The notes under the pieces are model-generated. The model worked only from the letters and a program-made list of their open reading frames with translations. It did not search any database and was not told where the DNA came from. A program made the translations under genes and the position numbers. Shown here in pieces: positions 1 through 8,424 of a stretch of 64,000 bases of DNA. Origin of the DNA: UBA4736 sp002404015. GTDB lineage: Bacteria > Chloroflexota > Dormibacteria > Dormibacterales > Dormibacteraceae. The stretch is from NCBI GenBank assembly GCA_036747295.1, contig DAIOCN010000013.1, positions 10,036-74,035 on the forward strand, given 5' to 3'. How positions within the stretch are numbered: position 1 is the stretch's first letter; every line of letters begins with the position of its first letter.

Positions 1-1
1 C

Positions 2-253
2 AGCAAGCGGGCCTTCCTGCGCTCGGTCCAGCGCTACCTGCCCGAGGTGACGCTGGCCGACCTGGTGCCGGGGCAGTCCGGGGTCCGGGCGCAGGCCATC
101 AGCCCAGAGGGCGCGCTGGTCGACGACTTCGTGGTCGACGTCCAGGGTGAGCGCGTCCTGCACGTCCGCAACGCGCCCTCGCCGGCCGCCACCTCATCGC
201 TCGCCATCGGCCGCCTGGTCGCGGACGCTGCCCAGAAGGCCTTCGGGGAGTAG
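2..253 (+). CDS. lhgO: L-2-hydroxyglutarate oxidase, C-terminal fragment
   Basis: Only the last 83 residues are in the window; the gene enters from the left edge. The family oxidises L-2-hydroxyglutarate to 2-oxoglutarate with FAD. The visible part holds two stretches typical of the LhgO C-terminus, SGVRAQAIS followed by LVDDFVV, and the near-invariant HVRNAPSPAATSSLAIG before the final helix. No catalytic residue can be judged because the FAD-binding half lies outside. The 3' end overlaps the oppositely oriented Maf gene by about 60 bp. The family assignment rests on the C-terminal signature alone but is fairly distinctive. Confidence 0.8.
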   Translation, partial: SKRAFLRSVQRYLPEVTLADLVPGQSGVRAQAISPEGALVDDFVVDVQGERVLHVRNAPSPAATSSLAIGRLVADAAQKAFGE

Positions 254-781
254 GCGCCGGACCAGCCGCATCGGCAGGCCGACCACGTTGTCCCGGTCAC
301 CCTTCATCTCCAGGAGCCACTCGCCGCCCCCGCCCTGGATCGCGTAGCCACCCGCCTTGTCCGCCCCTTCGCCGCCGGCCACGTACGCCTCGACCTCGGC
401 GGATGAGAGTGAGCGCAGGCGGAGGCGCGTGCTCTGGGCGCCGGAGCGCGCCTCGCCGCCGGCAGCATCCACGACGGCGACCCCGGTGATCACCTCGTGC
501 CAGCGGCCGCCGAGCCGGGCCAGCATGGCCGCCTGGTCGTCGGCGCCGGCCGGCTTGAGCAGCAACTCGCTCTCCAGCACGACCACCGTGTCGGCGGCCA
601 GCACGATGCCCGCGCCTAGACGGCGGGCGGCGGCGGCCGCCTTGGCCCTGGCCAGCGACTCCGCGTAGGCGGCGGGTTCGCCGCCCGGGAACGCCCACTC
701 CTCGACACCCGGGGGAAGGACCGAGAAAGAAAAACCGGCGGCTCGAATGATCTCGAGCCGCCGGGGTGAGGTCGAGGCTAG
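194..781 (-). CDS. maf: Maf-type nucleoside triphosphate pyrophosphatase, start codon unclear
   Basis: Maf proteins hydrolyse non-canonical or methylated NTPs to NMP and PPi. The frame reads LASTSPRRLEII at its N-terminus (the SxSPRR motif), then AADTVVVLE, the KPAGADDQAAMLARLGGRWH region and a C-terminal GDRDNVVGLP, all in family order over about 195 residues, a normal Maf length. The oddity is the start: no ATG, GTG, TTG or CTG lies in frame shortly before the SPRR motif, and the first GTG (604) would remove it. The 5' end overlaps the stop of the upstream permease, so coupled initiation at a rare codon, or a sequencing or frame change, is possible. The 3' end overlaps lhgO. Confidence 0.75.
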   Translation of the reverse strand, partial: LASTSPRRLEIIRAAGFSFSVLPPGVEEWAFPGGEPAAYAESLARAKAAAAARRLGAGIVLAADTVVVLESELLLKPAGADDQAAMLARLGGRWHEVITGVAVVDAAGGEARSGAQSTRLRLRSLSSAEVEAYVAGGEGADKAGGYAIQGGGGEWLLEMKGDRDNVVGLPMRLVRRLLPEGLLGSVRDQAADGER

Positions 782-2238
782 GTGGAGACGGTGGAGGCCG
801 CTCGCCTGCGCACGCCCATGCTGGTGGCGAGGTAGATCGCCCCTGCTACGACGAACCCGACGATGAAAGTCAGGTCGCCTACATCGGGATTAGCCTTTGG
901 CACCACTCCCAGGTAGATGGCATTGTTGGAGAAGAAGTAGATCGAGACGACGAGGCCCACCGCCATCGCCACGGCTCCCTGCCAGCGCTGGTGATGTGTG
1001 TCGTAGAAGATCCTCTCGTCGCCGTAGTCGCCGTTGCGCAGCCAGTAGTCCACGAGGACGACGGCCAGCCAGGCACCTATCCAGTAGCTGATCAGGAGCA
1101 GGAAAGCCTCGTACTTGCCGCCCGGCGCCACCTGGGCCTGGAAGACCAGGCCGCCGATATAGCCGATGATCCCGGCCAGCACGGCCAGCAGCGCGCGTCG
1201 CTGCTTCAGCGTCATGCCCATCTCCCGGATCCCGACGGCGACCAGCGACATGGTGCCGCTGTAGATGTTGATCACGTTGGCCGCCACGGCACCGATCGCG
1301 ATGCAGAGCAGGGTCGGGTAGTAGACGAGGTCCGGCATCGCCCGCTGCAGCTGGGCGGTGGGGATGTCGGTGGGTCCCCACTTGGTTCCCGCCACGGTGG
1401 CGAGCACGGCGCCCGCGAGCTCGAGCACGACGCAGGAGATCAGAACGCCGAGTCCGGCCCAGAGCCCGACCCGGAAGCGGTTGATTGTGGGTGACATGTA
1501 GCGGGTGAAGTCGGCGGCATACGGGTTCCAACCCGCCGCATAACCGAACGCCGCCGTGAAAGCGAGCAGCCAGCCGCCCAGCTCACCGGACGCGAGCGGG
1601 GCCTTGGCGTTGTAGCCCACACCGTAGTTGCCGTTGAAGAAGATGAAAAGGCAGGCGGCGGTGAAGACCACGCCCAGGAGCGGCAGGGCCCAGCGTTCGA
1701 AGACGTGGATCAGGTTGTACCCGAACGTCGCGATGACCACCTGGGCGATGACGATCACCAAGAAGGTCAGCCAGAAGGGCAGGTTCAGCGAGGGGAACAG
1801 CGCCTGGAGGGCGAACGCACCGCTGACGCTGTTCACGATGAACCAGCCGAACGCCCCGGTGATGGCGTTCAGGCCGGCCGGCAGGATGTTGCCTAGGAAA
1901 CCGAACGCACCCCGGCTCTCGACCATCATCGGGACGCCGAATTTCGGCCCCCAGGAGGAAAGGACCGCGTGGGAGAGCGAGCCGACGACAGTGCCTACGA
2001 TGATCGCCGTCGCCGCCTGCCACATGTTGAGGCCGAAGAGCGTGATCGCGATGATGCCGACAAACACCGTCGCGAACTCGAGGTTCGGAGAAAGCCAGGT
2101 CCACAGGAGTTGGATCGGCTTGCCGTGCCGTTCGCGGAGGGCGATGTACTCGACGCCGCCAGGTTCGACGGTGGCGACCCGTTCTCCGTAGTCGCCCTCA
2201 CGTACCGGTACGCCTACCAGGTCTTCGCTGACAGCCAA
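778..2238 (-). CDS. NCS1-family nucleobase:cation symporter (CodB-like)
   Basis: A 486-residue integral membrane protein with about twelve hydrophobic segments. It resembles NCS1 transporters, which import cytosine, purines, allantoin or related compounds. Recognisable pieces are MWQAATAIIVGTVVGSLSH in TM1-2, GFLGN in the next helix, the AAGWNPYAADFTRYM loop and the final DYWLRNGDYG segment. The start is the TTG at 2238, preceded by a perfect AGGAGG seven bases upstream; longer readings of this frame run antisense through codA. It is divergent from a cytosine deaminase gene 81 bp away, so cytosine is the most likely substrate. This is inferred from context, since NCS1 sequences do not reveal substrate easily. 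Confidence 0.85.
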   Translation of the reverse strand: MAVSEDLVGVPVREGDYGERVATVEPGGVEYIALRERHGKPIQLLWTWLSPNLEFATVFVGIIAITLFGLNMWQAATAIIVGTVVGSLSHAVLSSWGPKFGVPMMVESRGAFGFLGNILPAGLNAITGAFGWFIVNSVSGAFALQALFPSLNLPFWLTFLVIVIAQVVIATFGYNLIHVFERWALPLLGVVFTAACLFIFFNGNYGVGYNAKAPLASGELGGWLLAFTAAFGYAAGWNPYAADFTRYMSPTINRFRVGLWAGLGVLISCVVLELAGAVLATVAGTKWGPTDIPTAQLQRAMPDLVYYPTLLCIAIGAVAANVINIYSGTMSLVAVGIREMGMTLKQRRALLAVLAGIIGYIGGLVFQAQVAPGGKYEAFLLLISYWIGAWLAVVLVDYWLRNGDYGDERIFYDTHHQRWQGAVAMAVGLVVSIYFFSNNAIYLGVVPKANPDVGDLTFIVGFVVAGAIYLATSMGVRRRAASTVST

Positions 2239-2245
2239 AATTCGT

Positions 2246-2251
2246 CCTCCT
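2246..2251 (-). promoter_or_regulatory. Shine-Dalgarno AGGAGG that fixes a TTG start
   Basis: AGGAGG on the minus strand sits seven bases before the TTG at 2238 and decides the start of the NCS1 permease. It stands out because many neighbouring genes have no SD and seem leaderless. Confidence 0.75.
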
Positions 2252-2307
2252 CTCTCCAAAAGCACGAACCGAAAGCGGCTCCGTCGGGGGAAGTCTACTG
2301 GTTCTGC

Positions 2308-2313
2308 TAGCCT
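2308..2313 (+). promoter_or_regulatory. Candidate leaderless -10 element for codA
   Basis: TAGCCT ends six bases before the codA GTG, with no purine-rich SD between. The spacing fits transcription starting at or next to the start codon. No convincing -35 is visible. Confidence 0.4.
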
Positions 2314-2319
2314 CCCAAC

Positions 2320-3582
2320 GTGCTCGACCTGCTCCTCCGGGAGGCCCGGATCGCCGGTTCGGAGACCACCTCCGACATCGGGGTGCGGGAGGGCCGGATA
2401 GTGGCTCCCGAGGCCGGCGCGCGGGAGGTGCTCGAGCTGGGAGGAGCGCTCGTGACGCCGGCCCTCGTCGAGCCTCACATCCACCTTGACGCCGTGCTCA
2501 CGGTCGGTGAGCCCCGGCACAACCAGACCGGCTCGCTCTTCGAGGGCATCGCGATCTGGGCCGATCGGGTGCGAGACCTGACCGCGGACGACGTGAAGCG
2601 CCGCGTCCGAACCGTCCTGCGCTGGCAGCTGGCGAACGGGGTCCAGCACGTGCGCAGCCACGTCGACGTCTGCGACCCCGAGCTGCGCGCGTTGCGCGCC
2701 CTGGTCGAGCTGCGCGAGGAGGTGGGCGACCAGATGGAGATCCAGCTGGTGGCCTTTCCCCAGCAGGGGATCATGTCGTTCGACGGTGGCCAGGACCTCA
2801 TGCGGAAGGCCGTGGCGCTGGGCGCCGACGTGGTGGGCGGCATCCCGCACTTCGAGATGACCCGCGAGTACGGCGTGGAGTCGGTCAAGTTCGCGATGGC
2901 GCTCGCGGCCGAGCACGGCCTGCAGGTCGACATCCACTGCGACGAGACCGACGATGACCACGCCCGCTTCGTGGAGGTGATGGCGGCCGAGACGATCCGG
3001 CTCGGCCTAAGTGGCCGCGTCACCGCTTCTCACACCACCGCCATGCACTCGTACAACAACGCGTACGCGTACCGCGTCATCAACAACATCAAGCGGGCGG
3101 GCCTGAACATGGTCACCAACCCGCTTGACAACTCGGTGCTCCAGGGCCGCTTCGACTCGTTCCCGATCCGGCGCGGGCACACGCGTGTCAAAGAGCTGAT
3201 GGCGGCCGGCGTCAACGTCTGCATCGGCCACGACTCGGTGATGGACCCCTGGTATCCGCTCGGCTACGGCGACCCGCTCCAGGCCGCGTTCGTGCTCGCC
3301 CACTACGGCCAGATGTCGGGCGCCGAAGAGATCCGGAGCCTGATCGACATGATCACGGCCAACCCGGCCCAGGCGCTGGGCGTCGAGGGCTACGGCCTCC
3401 ACGAGGGCGCCCGGGCCGACCTGGTGGTCTTCGACGCCCCCAGCGAGATGGACGCGGTCAGGCTCGTGCCCCGCCGCCGGCTCGTGCTGCGGGGGGGCAA
3501 GGTGGTGGCGCGGACCGAGCCCGCGGTCACGACCGTCGTCTGGGACGGCCGCGAGGAAGAGGTCTCGTTTCTCAAGCCGTGA
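2320..3582 (+). CDS. codA: Cytosine deaminase
   Basis: This 420-residue amidohydrolase closely follows E. coli CodA: EPHIHLD (metal ligands near H53 and H55), GSLFEGI, NGVQHVRSHVDV, VAFPQQGI, IPHFEMTREYGVES, the DIHCDE block (H206, E209), SHTTAMHSYN (H238), LQGRFDS and GHDSVMDPWYPLG (D305). The enzyme hydrolyses cytosine to uracil and ammonia in the cytosol, using one divalent metal. It starts with GTG and heads a tightly packed operon in which each next gene overlaps by 4 bp. It is divergent from a CodB-like permease, the usual codBA partnership in a divergent layout. All catalytic ligands expected from CodA are present. Related deaminases of isocytosine or creatinine share the fold but not this whole motif set. 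Confidence 0.92.
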   Translation: MLDLLLREARIAGSETTSDIGVREGRIVAPEAGAREVLELGGALVTPALVEPHIHLDAVLTVGEPRHNQTGSLFEGIAIWADRVRDLTADDVKRRVRTVLRWQLANGVQHVRSHVDVCDPELRALRALVELREEVGDQMEIQLVAFPQQGIMSFDGGQDLMRKAVALGADVVGGIPHFEMTREYGVESVKFAMALAAEHGLQVDIHCDETDDDHARFVEVMAAETIRLGLSGRVTASHTTAMHSYNNAYAYRVINNIKRAGLNMVTNPLDNSVLQGRFDSFPIRRGHTRVKELMAAGVNVCIGHDSVMDPWYPLGYGDPLQAAFVLAHYGQMSGAEEIRSLIDMITANPAQALGVEGYGLHEGARADLVVFDAPSEMDAVRLVPRRRLVLRGGKVVARTEPAVTTVVWDGREEEVSFLKP

Positions 3583-4226
3583 GCGTCCACACCGTGAGCC
3601 ACGGCTATGTCAACTCGTTCGTGGTCGTCGGCGACGGGGTCACGCTGATCGACACCGGCGTCAAGGGTGGCGACCAGAAGATCCTGGAGGCGCTGGCCGA
3701 CCTGGGCAAGGGGCCCCGCGACGTGCACCGGATAATCCTCACCCACCTCCACACCGACCACGCCGGCGCCGCTGCCCGGCTCAAGGAGGTGACAGGGGCC
3801 CCTGTCTACATGCACCCGGTCGATGCCGAGCTCGTGCGCCAGGGGATCGCATCCCGACCCGGCTTCACCGGGGTCTTCCCGCTCAACGGGCTGATGTCGG
3901 TCGCGCAGCGGCTCATGCCCGGGCGCTACCGGCCCTGCGAGGTCGACCACGAGGTGGTGGAGGGCGACGTGATCGAGGATGGCTTCCAGGTGGTTTTCAC
4001 TCCCGGCCACTCGGCCGGCCACATCTCGCTTCTGCGCGAAGGCTGGCTCTTCGCGGGCGACGCGGCCGCGAACATCCGGCGCCCCGGTCCCCCGCTTATC
4101 TTCGAGGACCGGGCGCTGTCACGGCAGTCCTTCCAGAGGTTGGCCGCGCTCGACTTCGAGTCGGCGGGCTTCGGCCACGGCCGCACGATCGACAAGGCGG
4201 CGGCGGCCAGGTTCAAGGTCCGATGA
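3579..4226 (+). CDS. MBL-fold metallohydrolase
   Basis: A 215-residue metallo-beta-lactamase fold enzyme with the intact metal motif THLHTDHAG (H56, H58, D60, H61), a later histidine in FTPGHSAGH and an aspartate in LFAGDAAANI. The layout is that of glyoxalase II-like thioester or ester hydrolases, but nothing indicates the substrate. GTG start; it overlaps codA by 4 bp and the dehydrogenase downstream by 4 bp, so it is co-translated in the same operon. There is no signal peptide, so it is probably cytosolic. Confidence 0.8.
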   Translation: MSVHTVSHGYVNSFVVVGDGVTLIDTGVKGGDQKILEALADLGKGPRDVHRIILTHLHTDHAGAAARLKEVTGAPVYMHPVDAELVRQGIASRPGFTGVFPLNGLMSVAQRLMPGRYRPCEVDHEVVEGDVIEDGFQVVFTPGHSAGHISLLREGWLFAGDAAANIRRPGPPLIFEDRALSRQSFQRLAALDFESAGFGHGRTIDKAAAARFKVR

Positions 4227-5266
4227 GCAGGCGCATCGCGGTGATCCCCGGGGACGGGGTGGGCAAGGAGGTGGTGCCTGAGGGCATCAAGGTGATCCGC
4301 CGCACCGGCGCCGACCTGGAGTTCGAAGAGCTGCCTTGGGGCTGCGACTTCTACGCCAAGACCGGCCGGATGATGCCGGAGGACGCGCTGCGGACCCTGG
4401 CCGGCTACGACGCCATCTACCTGGGCGCGATCGGCTGGCCGACGGTCCCCGACCACGTCAGCCTCTGGGAGTGCCTGCTGCCGATCCGCAAGACCTTCGA
4501 GCAGTACATCAACCTGCGCCCCGTGCGGCTACCGCCGGGCATCAGCTCGCCTCTGAGCGGCCGCGGACCGGACGACATCGACATGCTCTTCGTCAGGGAG
4601 AACACCGAGGGCGAGTATTCGGGGACCGGCGGCTTCGTCCACGTGGGGACTGCGGCCGAGCTGGCGGTCGAGGTGCCTGTCTTCACGAAGCGGGCGGTCG
4701 AGCGCTGCGCGCGCTACGCGTTCGAGCGGGCGCGGGAGCGCAGCCGACGCCTGGTCAGCGTCAGCAAGTCAAACGCCAGCCGCTACTCCTACGTGCTCTG
4801 GGACCGCGTGGTGGCCGGGGTGGCCGCCGAGTTTCCCGACGTCCAGGTCGAGAGGGTGCTGGTGGACGCGATGGCCGCCCGCATGGTCAGCCGCCCGGAC
4901 AGCATCGACGTGGTCGTCGCCTCGAACCTGTTCGCCGACATCCTGACCGACCTCGGAGCCGCGATCCAGGGCAGCATGGGCCTGGCCGCCAGTGCCAACC
5001 TGGCCTTCGACGGTACGGGGCCGTCGATGTTCGAGCCGGTCCACGGCTCGGCGCCCGACATCGCCGGCCAGGGCAGGGCCAACCCGATCGGAACGGTCTG
5101 GGCGGGCGCCCTGATGCTGCGTCATCTCGGCTACGAGCAGGAGGCCGCGCGCGTCGAGCGCGCCATCGATTCGGTTTGTGAGGATGGCCGCGTCCTGACC
5201 GGCGATCTCGGCGGCACCGCCTCGACCTCGGAGGTCGGGGACGCACTGGCCAGGGCCCTCGGATGA
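4223..5266 (+). CDS. Tartrate / D-malate dehydrogenase-type beta-decarboxylating dehydrogenase
   Basis: 347 residues of the isocitrate/isopropylmalate dehydrogenase family. The N-terminal IAVIPGDGVGKEV, LGAIGWPTVPDHVSLW, QYINLRPVRLPPG, DMLFVRENTEGEYSG and C-terminal FEPVHGSAPDIAG match the TtuC/DmlA branch (tartrate dehydrogenase and D-malate dehydrogenase, NAD- and metal-dependent). The GWPTVPDHVSLW segment argues against LeuB and Icd. It probably oxidises and decarboxylates a small 2-hydroxy diacid. It sits inside the codA operon with 4-bp overlaps on both sides, an unusual partnership for a pyrimidine salvage enzyme. Confidence 0.82.
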   Translation: MSRRIAVIPGDGVGKEVVPEGIKVIRRTGADLEFEELPWGCDFYAKTGRMMPEDALRTLAGYDAIYLGAIGWPTVPDHVSLWECLLPIRKTFEQYINLRPVRLPPGISSPLSGRGPDDIDMLFVRENTEGEYSGTGGFVHVGTAAELAVEVPVFTKRAVERCARYAFERARERSRRLVSVSKSNASRYSYVLWDRVVAGVAAEFPDVQVERVLVDAMAARMVSRPDSIDVVVASNLFADILTDLGAAIQGSMGLAASANLAFDGTGPSMFEPVHGSAPDIAGQGRANPIGTVWAGALMLRHLGYEQEAARVERAIDSVCEDGRVLTGDLGGTASTSEVGDALARALG

Positions 5267-6330
5267 CCGGCCTGGGGGACGGGGGACCGCACGAAGTCCC
5301 GCCGGCGCGGCCGTGGTCGATCCCGTTCGCGGGCCGGTTCGAGGCGGGCCTGATCGATAGCAAGGTCCTGCAGGGCAACCCGCTCGGTGACCCCTCCGAG
5401 CGCCCGATCTGGGTCTACCTGCCGCCCGGTTACGACGACGACCAGAAGCGTCGATACCCGACCATCTACGAGATCCAGGGCCTGACCGGCCAGCTCGACA
5501 TGTGGCGCAACCGCACCGCATTCTCCAGGAACTTTCCGGAGGAGCTGGACGAGATGTTCGCCCGCGGCGAGTCGCCACCGGCGATCGTCGTCTTCGCTGA
5601 CTGCTGGACCTCACTCGGCGGCAGCCAGTTCCTCGACTCGCCCGCCACCGGTCGCTACCACAGCTTCCTCTGCGAGGAGGTCGTGCCCTGGGTCGACGCG
5701 CGCTACCGGACCGCGCCGGCGGCGGCCCACCGCGGGATCGCGGGCAAGTCGAGCGGTGGGTACGGCGCCATGGTCACGCCGATGCTGCGACCCGACCTCT
5801 TCGGCGGGCTCGCGACCCATGCCGGAGACGCCCTCTTCGAGATGTGCTACCTGCCCGAGTTCCCGGTCTGCGCGCGCACGCTTCGCGACAGCTACGAGGG
5901 CTCCTACGATCGGTTCTGGGAGGACTTCCGCAAGCGACCGCCGATGTCGAGGCCCCACGACGCCGAGCTGATGAACCAGTACTGCATGGCGGCCTGCTAC
6001 TCGGCCGACCCCGACGGCACGGTGCACCTGCCATTCGAGCTGGCGACCGGCCGCCTGGTGCCCGAGGTCTGGGAGCGCTGGCTGGCCTGGGACCCGGTCC
6101 GCATGGTGCCGGGCCACGCGGACGCCCTGCGCTCGCTGAAGGCGATCTACATCGACGCGGGTACGCGAGACGAGTTCTGGCTCGACCTCGGGGCCGACGC
6201 CTTCCGGCGCGGGCTCGCGAACATCGGCGTCACGGACGTCTTCTTCGAGTTCTTCGACGCCGGCCACGGCGGTATCGGCTATCGCTATCCGGGGGCCGTC
6301 AAATACCTGGCGGAACGTCTCTCGCCCTGA
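5263..6330 (+). CDS. Putative esterase (esterase D / PF00756-like alpha-beta hydrolase)
   Basis: 355 residues. The middle has RPIWVYLPPGYD, then the nucleophile elbow GKSSGGYGAM (likely Ser163) and near the C-terminus DAGHGGIGYRYPGA with the candidate catalytic His. These are typical of the esterase family that includes S-formylglutathione hydrolase, mycolyltransferases and Fes-like enzymes. There is no obvious signal peptide, so the site is probably cytosolic. Last gene of the codA operon; it overlaps the dehydrogenase by 4 bp and is followed by an 87-bp gap. Substrate unknown. Confidence 0.75.
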   Translation: MTGLGDGGPHEVPPARPWSIPFAGRFEAGLIDSKVLQGNPLGDPSERPIWVYLPPGYDDDQKRRYPTIYEIQGLTGQLDMWRNRTAFSRNFPEELDEMFARGESPPAIVVFADCWTSLGGSQFLDSPATGRYHSFLCEEVVPWVDARYRTAPAAAHRGIAGKSSGGYGAMVTPMLRPDLFGGLATHAGDALFEMCYLPEFPVCARTLRDSYEGSYDRFWEDFRKRPPMSRPHDAELMNQYCMAACYSADPDGTVHLPFELATGRLVPEVWERWLAWDPVRMVPGHADALRSLKAIYIDAGTRDEFWLDLGADAFRRGLANIGVTDVFFEFFDAGHGGIGYRYPGAVKYLAERLSP

Positions 6331-6339
6331 TCCCTGGGC

Positions 6340-6405
6340 CCTGTAACCGGGATCTCAGGGTCCTGTAACCCTCGTCTCAGGTTCCTCTGGGCCTCGATCC
6401 GTTAC
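6340..6405 (+). repeat. Three tandem ~22-bp direct repeats in the LCP promoter region
   Basis: CCTGTAACC recurs exactly 22 bp apart (6340 and 6362), each followed by a TCTCAGG half. A third, degenerate unit begins with CCT at 6384. A 22-bp period is about two helical turns, as expected for operators bound on one face. The array ends at the candidate -10 of the downstream gene. Confidence 0.5.
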
Positions 6406-6408
6406 AGT
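6403..6408 (+). promoter_or_regulatory. Candidate -10 element of the LCP gene
   Basis: TACAGT lies nine bases before the GTG start of the LCP gene and abuts the 22-bp repeat array. No SD is seen between. Confidence 0.4.
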
Positions 6409-6417
6409 CGTCTGCCC

Positions 6418-7419
6418 GTGCGCCCACCTCCGTTCTCGCGCCGGGGCCGCCGCCGACTCCGCGAGTCGAGGCCCCGCCGCGTCCAAATCATCACTGCGCT
6501 GCTCCTCGTCCTTGGCTTCGCCGCCTCCGGCACCGCGGGCGCAGCCGCCTACTTTCTGCCGGTCCTGTCCGCGACCCTCCAGCTGACGGGCCGGACGGCC
6601 GACCTCCCGTCGGCGTCGCCGACCGCGGCCCCCGCGCCCGGGTCGCCGTTCACGGTCCTGCTCCTCGGTTCCGACGATGACGCCAAGTTCGATCCTAAGC
6701 AGGTCCTGACCCAGTCGATGATCCTGGTCCGGGTCAATCCCCAGACCCAGCAGGTGACGATGCTCTCCATCCCCCGCGACCTCTGGGTGCCGCTCTCGGT
6801 CGGGGGAAGCGACCGGATCGACGTCGCCTATGCGTACGGAGGCCCCAGCGCGGCCATCGCCACCGTCGAGCGGGACTTCCACGTCCACGTCGACGACTAC
6901 GTCTGGATCGGGCTCAAGGGGCTGATCAAGGTCATCAACATCGTCGGTGGGGTGGATGTGCTCACCAGCAACCCGGTCCTGGACGACTACTACCCCTCAG
7001 ACATCGACGTTCAGAACCCGTACGGCTACTACCGGGTCGCCGTGCTCCCCGGAGCCCAGCACCTGGACGGCGCCCATGCGCTCGAGTACGTGCGCTCGCG
7101 CCACAGCGACCTGCGCGGCGACTTCGGCCGCTCCCAGCGCCAGCAGCAGGTGCTGCTCGCGCTGCGGGCCCGGGCCAAGACGTTGAAGCCCACCGACCTG
7201 CCGGACGTGGCCTCGGCCTTCGCCGGGGAGCTCACGACCAGCATGAGCCTGACCAGGATCCGCGACCTGTTCCCGCTGGCCAGCCGCCTCCAACCCGACT
7301 CCGTCCACCAGGTGGTGCTGTTCGGCGACTACACGATCCCGACCGTGATCAGCGCCCAGGACGTCCTGCTGCCCAACTGGGACAAGATCCTGCCGGTCGT
7401 GAGCCAGTACTTTCCGTGA
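6418..7419 (+). CDS. LytR-CpsA-Psr (LCP) family cell-wall ligase
   Basis: 333 residues: a basic N-terminus, one membrane anchor near residues 22-48, a Pro/Ala linker, then an extracytoplasmic LCP domain from about residue 77. Family landmarks are FTVLLLGSDDD, MLSIPRDLWV, DRIDVAYAYGG, GVDVL and EYVRSRHSDLRGDFGRSQRQQQV, with the arginines that hold the polyprenyl pyrophosphate. LCP enzymes attach wall polymers or glycans from lipid carriers to peptidoglycan. GTG start with a -10-like hexamer just upstream. The next gene overlaps it by 4 bp. The partner polymer cannot be told from the sequence. Confidence 0.88.
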   Translation: MRPPPFSRRGRRRLRESRPRRVQIITALLLVLGFAASGTAGAAAYFLPVLSATLQLTGRTADLPSASPTAAPAPGSPFTVLLLGSDDDAKFDPKQVLTQSMILVRVNPQTQQVTMLSIPRDLWVPLSVGGSDRIDVAYAYGGPSAAIATVERDFHVHVDDYVWIGLKGLIKVINIVGGVDVLTSNPVLDDYYPSDIDVQNPYGYYRVAVLPGAQHLDGAHALEYVRSRHSDLRGDFGRSQRQQQVLLALRARAKTLKPTDLPDVASAFAGELTTSMSLTRIRDLFPLASRLQPDSVHQVVLFGDYTIPTVISAQDVLLPNWDKILPVVSQYFP

Positions 7420-8420
7420 GCCGGCTGGGACCGCTGGTCGCGGCCTTCCTGATGATCTGCTTCGGCTTCGGCGTGTACACGGCCCTGGGCCACGATCGCT
7501 CGCTGGTGCGGGCCGCCAGCACTCGCAAGCTGCCGACCGCCACCAAGCCGGCCGCCTTCATCCTGCCGGGCAGCCTATACGTGACCCAGCAAGGGGCCCT
7601 CTATCGCCTCCGCGCCGGCTCCTTCACCCAGCTTCAGCCGGCGGGCGGCTGGACCCAGCCGGCGGTCTCCCGGGATGGCTCTCGACTGGTCCTCGTCAAG
7701 CGCCAGTTCAACGTCTCCGACCTCTTCCTGATGGACGCGAACGGTGCCGTCCAGAGCCAGGTCACGCACAACGGCTCGACGATCACGGAAGTCAACCGCT
7801 GGGCCTTTTACCCCCGCTTCGCCCCCAGCGGTTCGATCTTCTTCAGCCAAGACCAGCCCAAGGTCTACGACTACCGGGTGGACCTTGCCATCTGGGAGAT
7901 CCCGTCCGGCCGCCCCGCCACCCAGGCCCGCCGCTGGACTTCTCCCAACTTCTACACGGGCGGCGACGTCAGCCCGGTGCCGCTCCCGAGCGGCGGGCTC
8001 GTCTACTCCAAGTACGACGTCAGCGACGCTGGCCAGAGCTTCTCCCAGGTCTGGCTGGCCGCTGGGCCCGACGTCGCCGGGACGGCCCTGACGGTGCCGG
8101 CGGACGACTGCGGCCAGCCTGCAGTCTCCCCGGACGGCGGCCACATAGCCCTGGTGTGCGTGTCCGGCGCCACCTCGCGCCTGATGGTGGCACCCTGGGA
8201 TGGCGCCACCGTGGGACCTGCGCAGGCGCTCGTCACCGGTCCGGTGGTGGGCGCGCCCGCGTGGGCGCCCGACAGCTCGGGGCTGGTGTACTTCGCGCCG
8301 CCGGCCACCGGCGCCGGCAACTTCCAGCTGTGGTGGATCCCCCTTACCGGAGCCACCGCCAAGCAAGTCACCACTGGCCTCGACCTGGACAGCACAACCC
8401 CGGCCGCCTGGGGCCCGTAA
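7416..8420 (+). CDS. Membrane-anchored TolB/WD40-like beta-propeller protein
   Basis: 334 residues with an N-terminal hydrophobic segment (residues 4-24) that is a signal peptide or anchor. Repeated beta-propeller blades follow, with PD40-type motifs such as PAVSRDGSRLVLV, PAVSPDGGHIALV and PAWAPDSSGLVYF. These resemble TolB or WD40-like repeats, so an exported binding protein is likely. Ligand unknown. Its start overlaps the LCP stop by 4 bp, so both are made together, which hints at a cell-envelope role. A hairpin-rich repeat follows its stop. Confidence 0.7.
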   Translation: MSRLGPLVAAFLMICFGFGVYTALGHDRSLVRAASTRKLPTATKPAAFILPGSLYVTQQGALYRLRAGSFTQLQPAGGWTQPAVSRDGSRLVLVKRQFNVSDLFLMDANGAVQSQVTHNGSTITEVNRWAFYPRFAPSGSIFFSQDQPKVYDYRVDLAIWEIPSGRPATQARRWTSPNFYTGGDVSPVPLPSGGLVYSKYDVSDAGQSFSQVWLAAGPDVAGTALTVPADDCGQPAVSPDGGHIALVCVSGATSRLMVAPWDGATVGPAQALVTGPVVGAPAWAPDSSGLVYFAPPATGAGNFQLWWIPLTGATAKQVTTGLDLDSTTPAAWGP

Positions 8421-8424
8421 GTAC

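Noticed and set aside
2239..2961. Long minus-strand extension of the NCS1 permease frame to 2961
   Set aside because: It runs antisense through codA, its protein is low in complexity, and a perfect SD before TTG 2238 gives a proper start.
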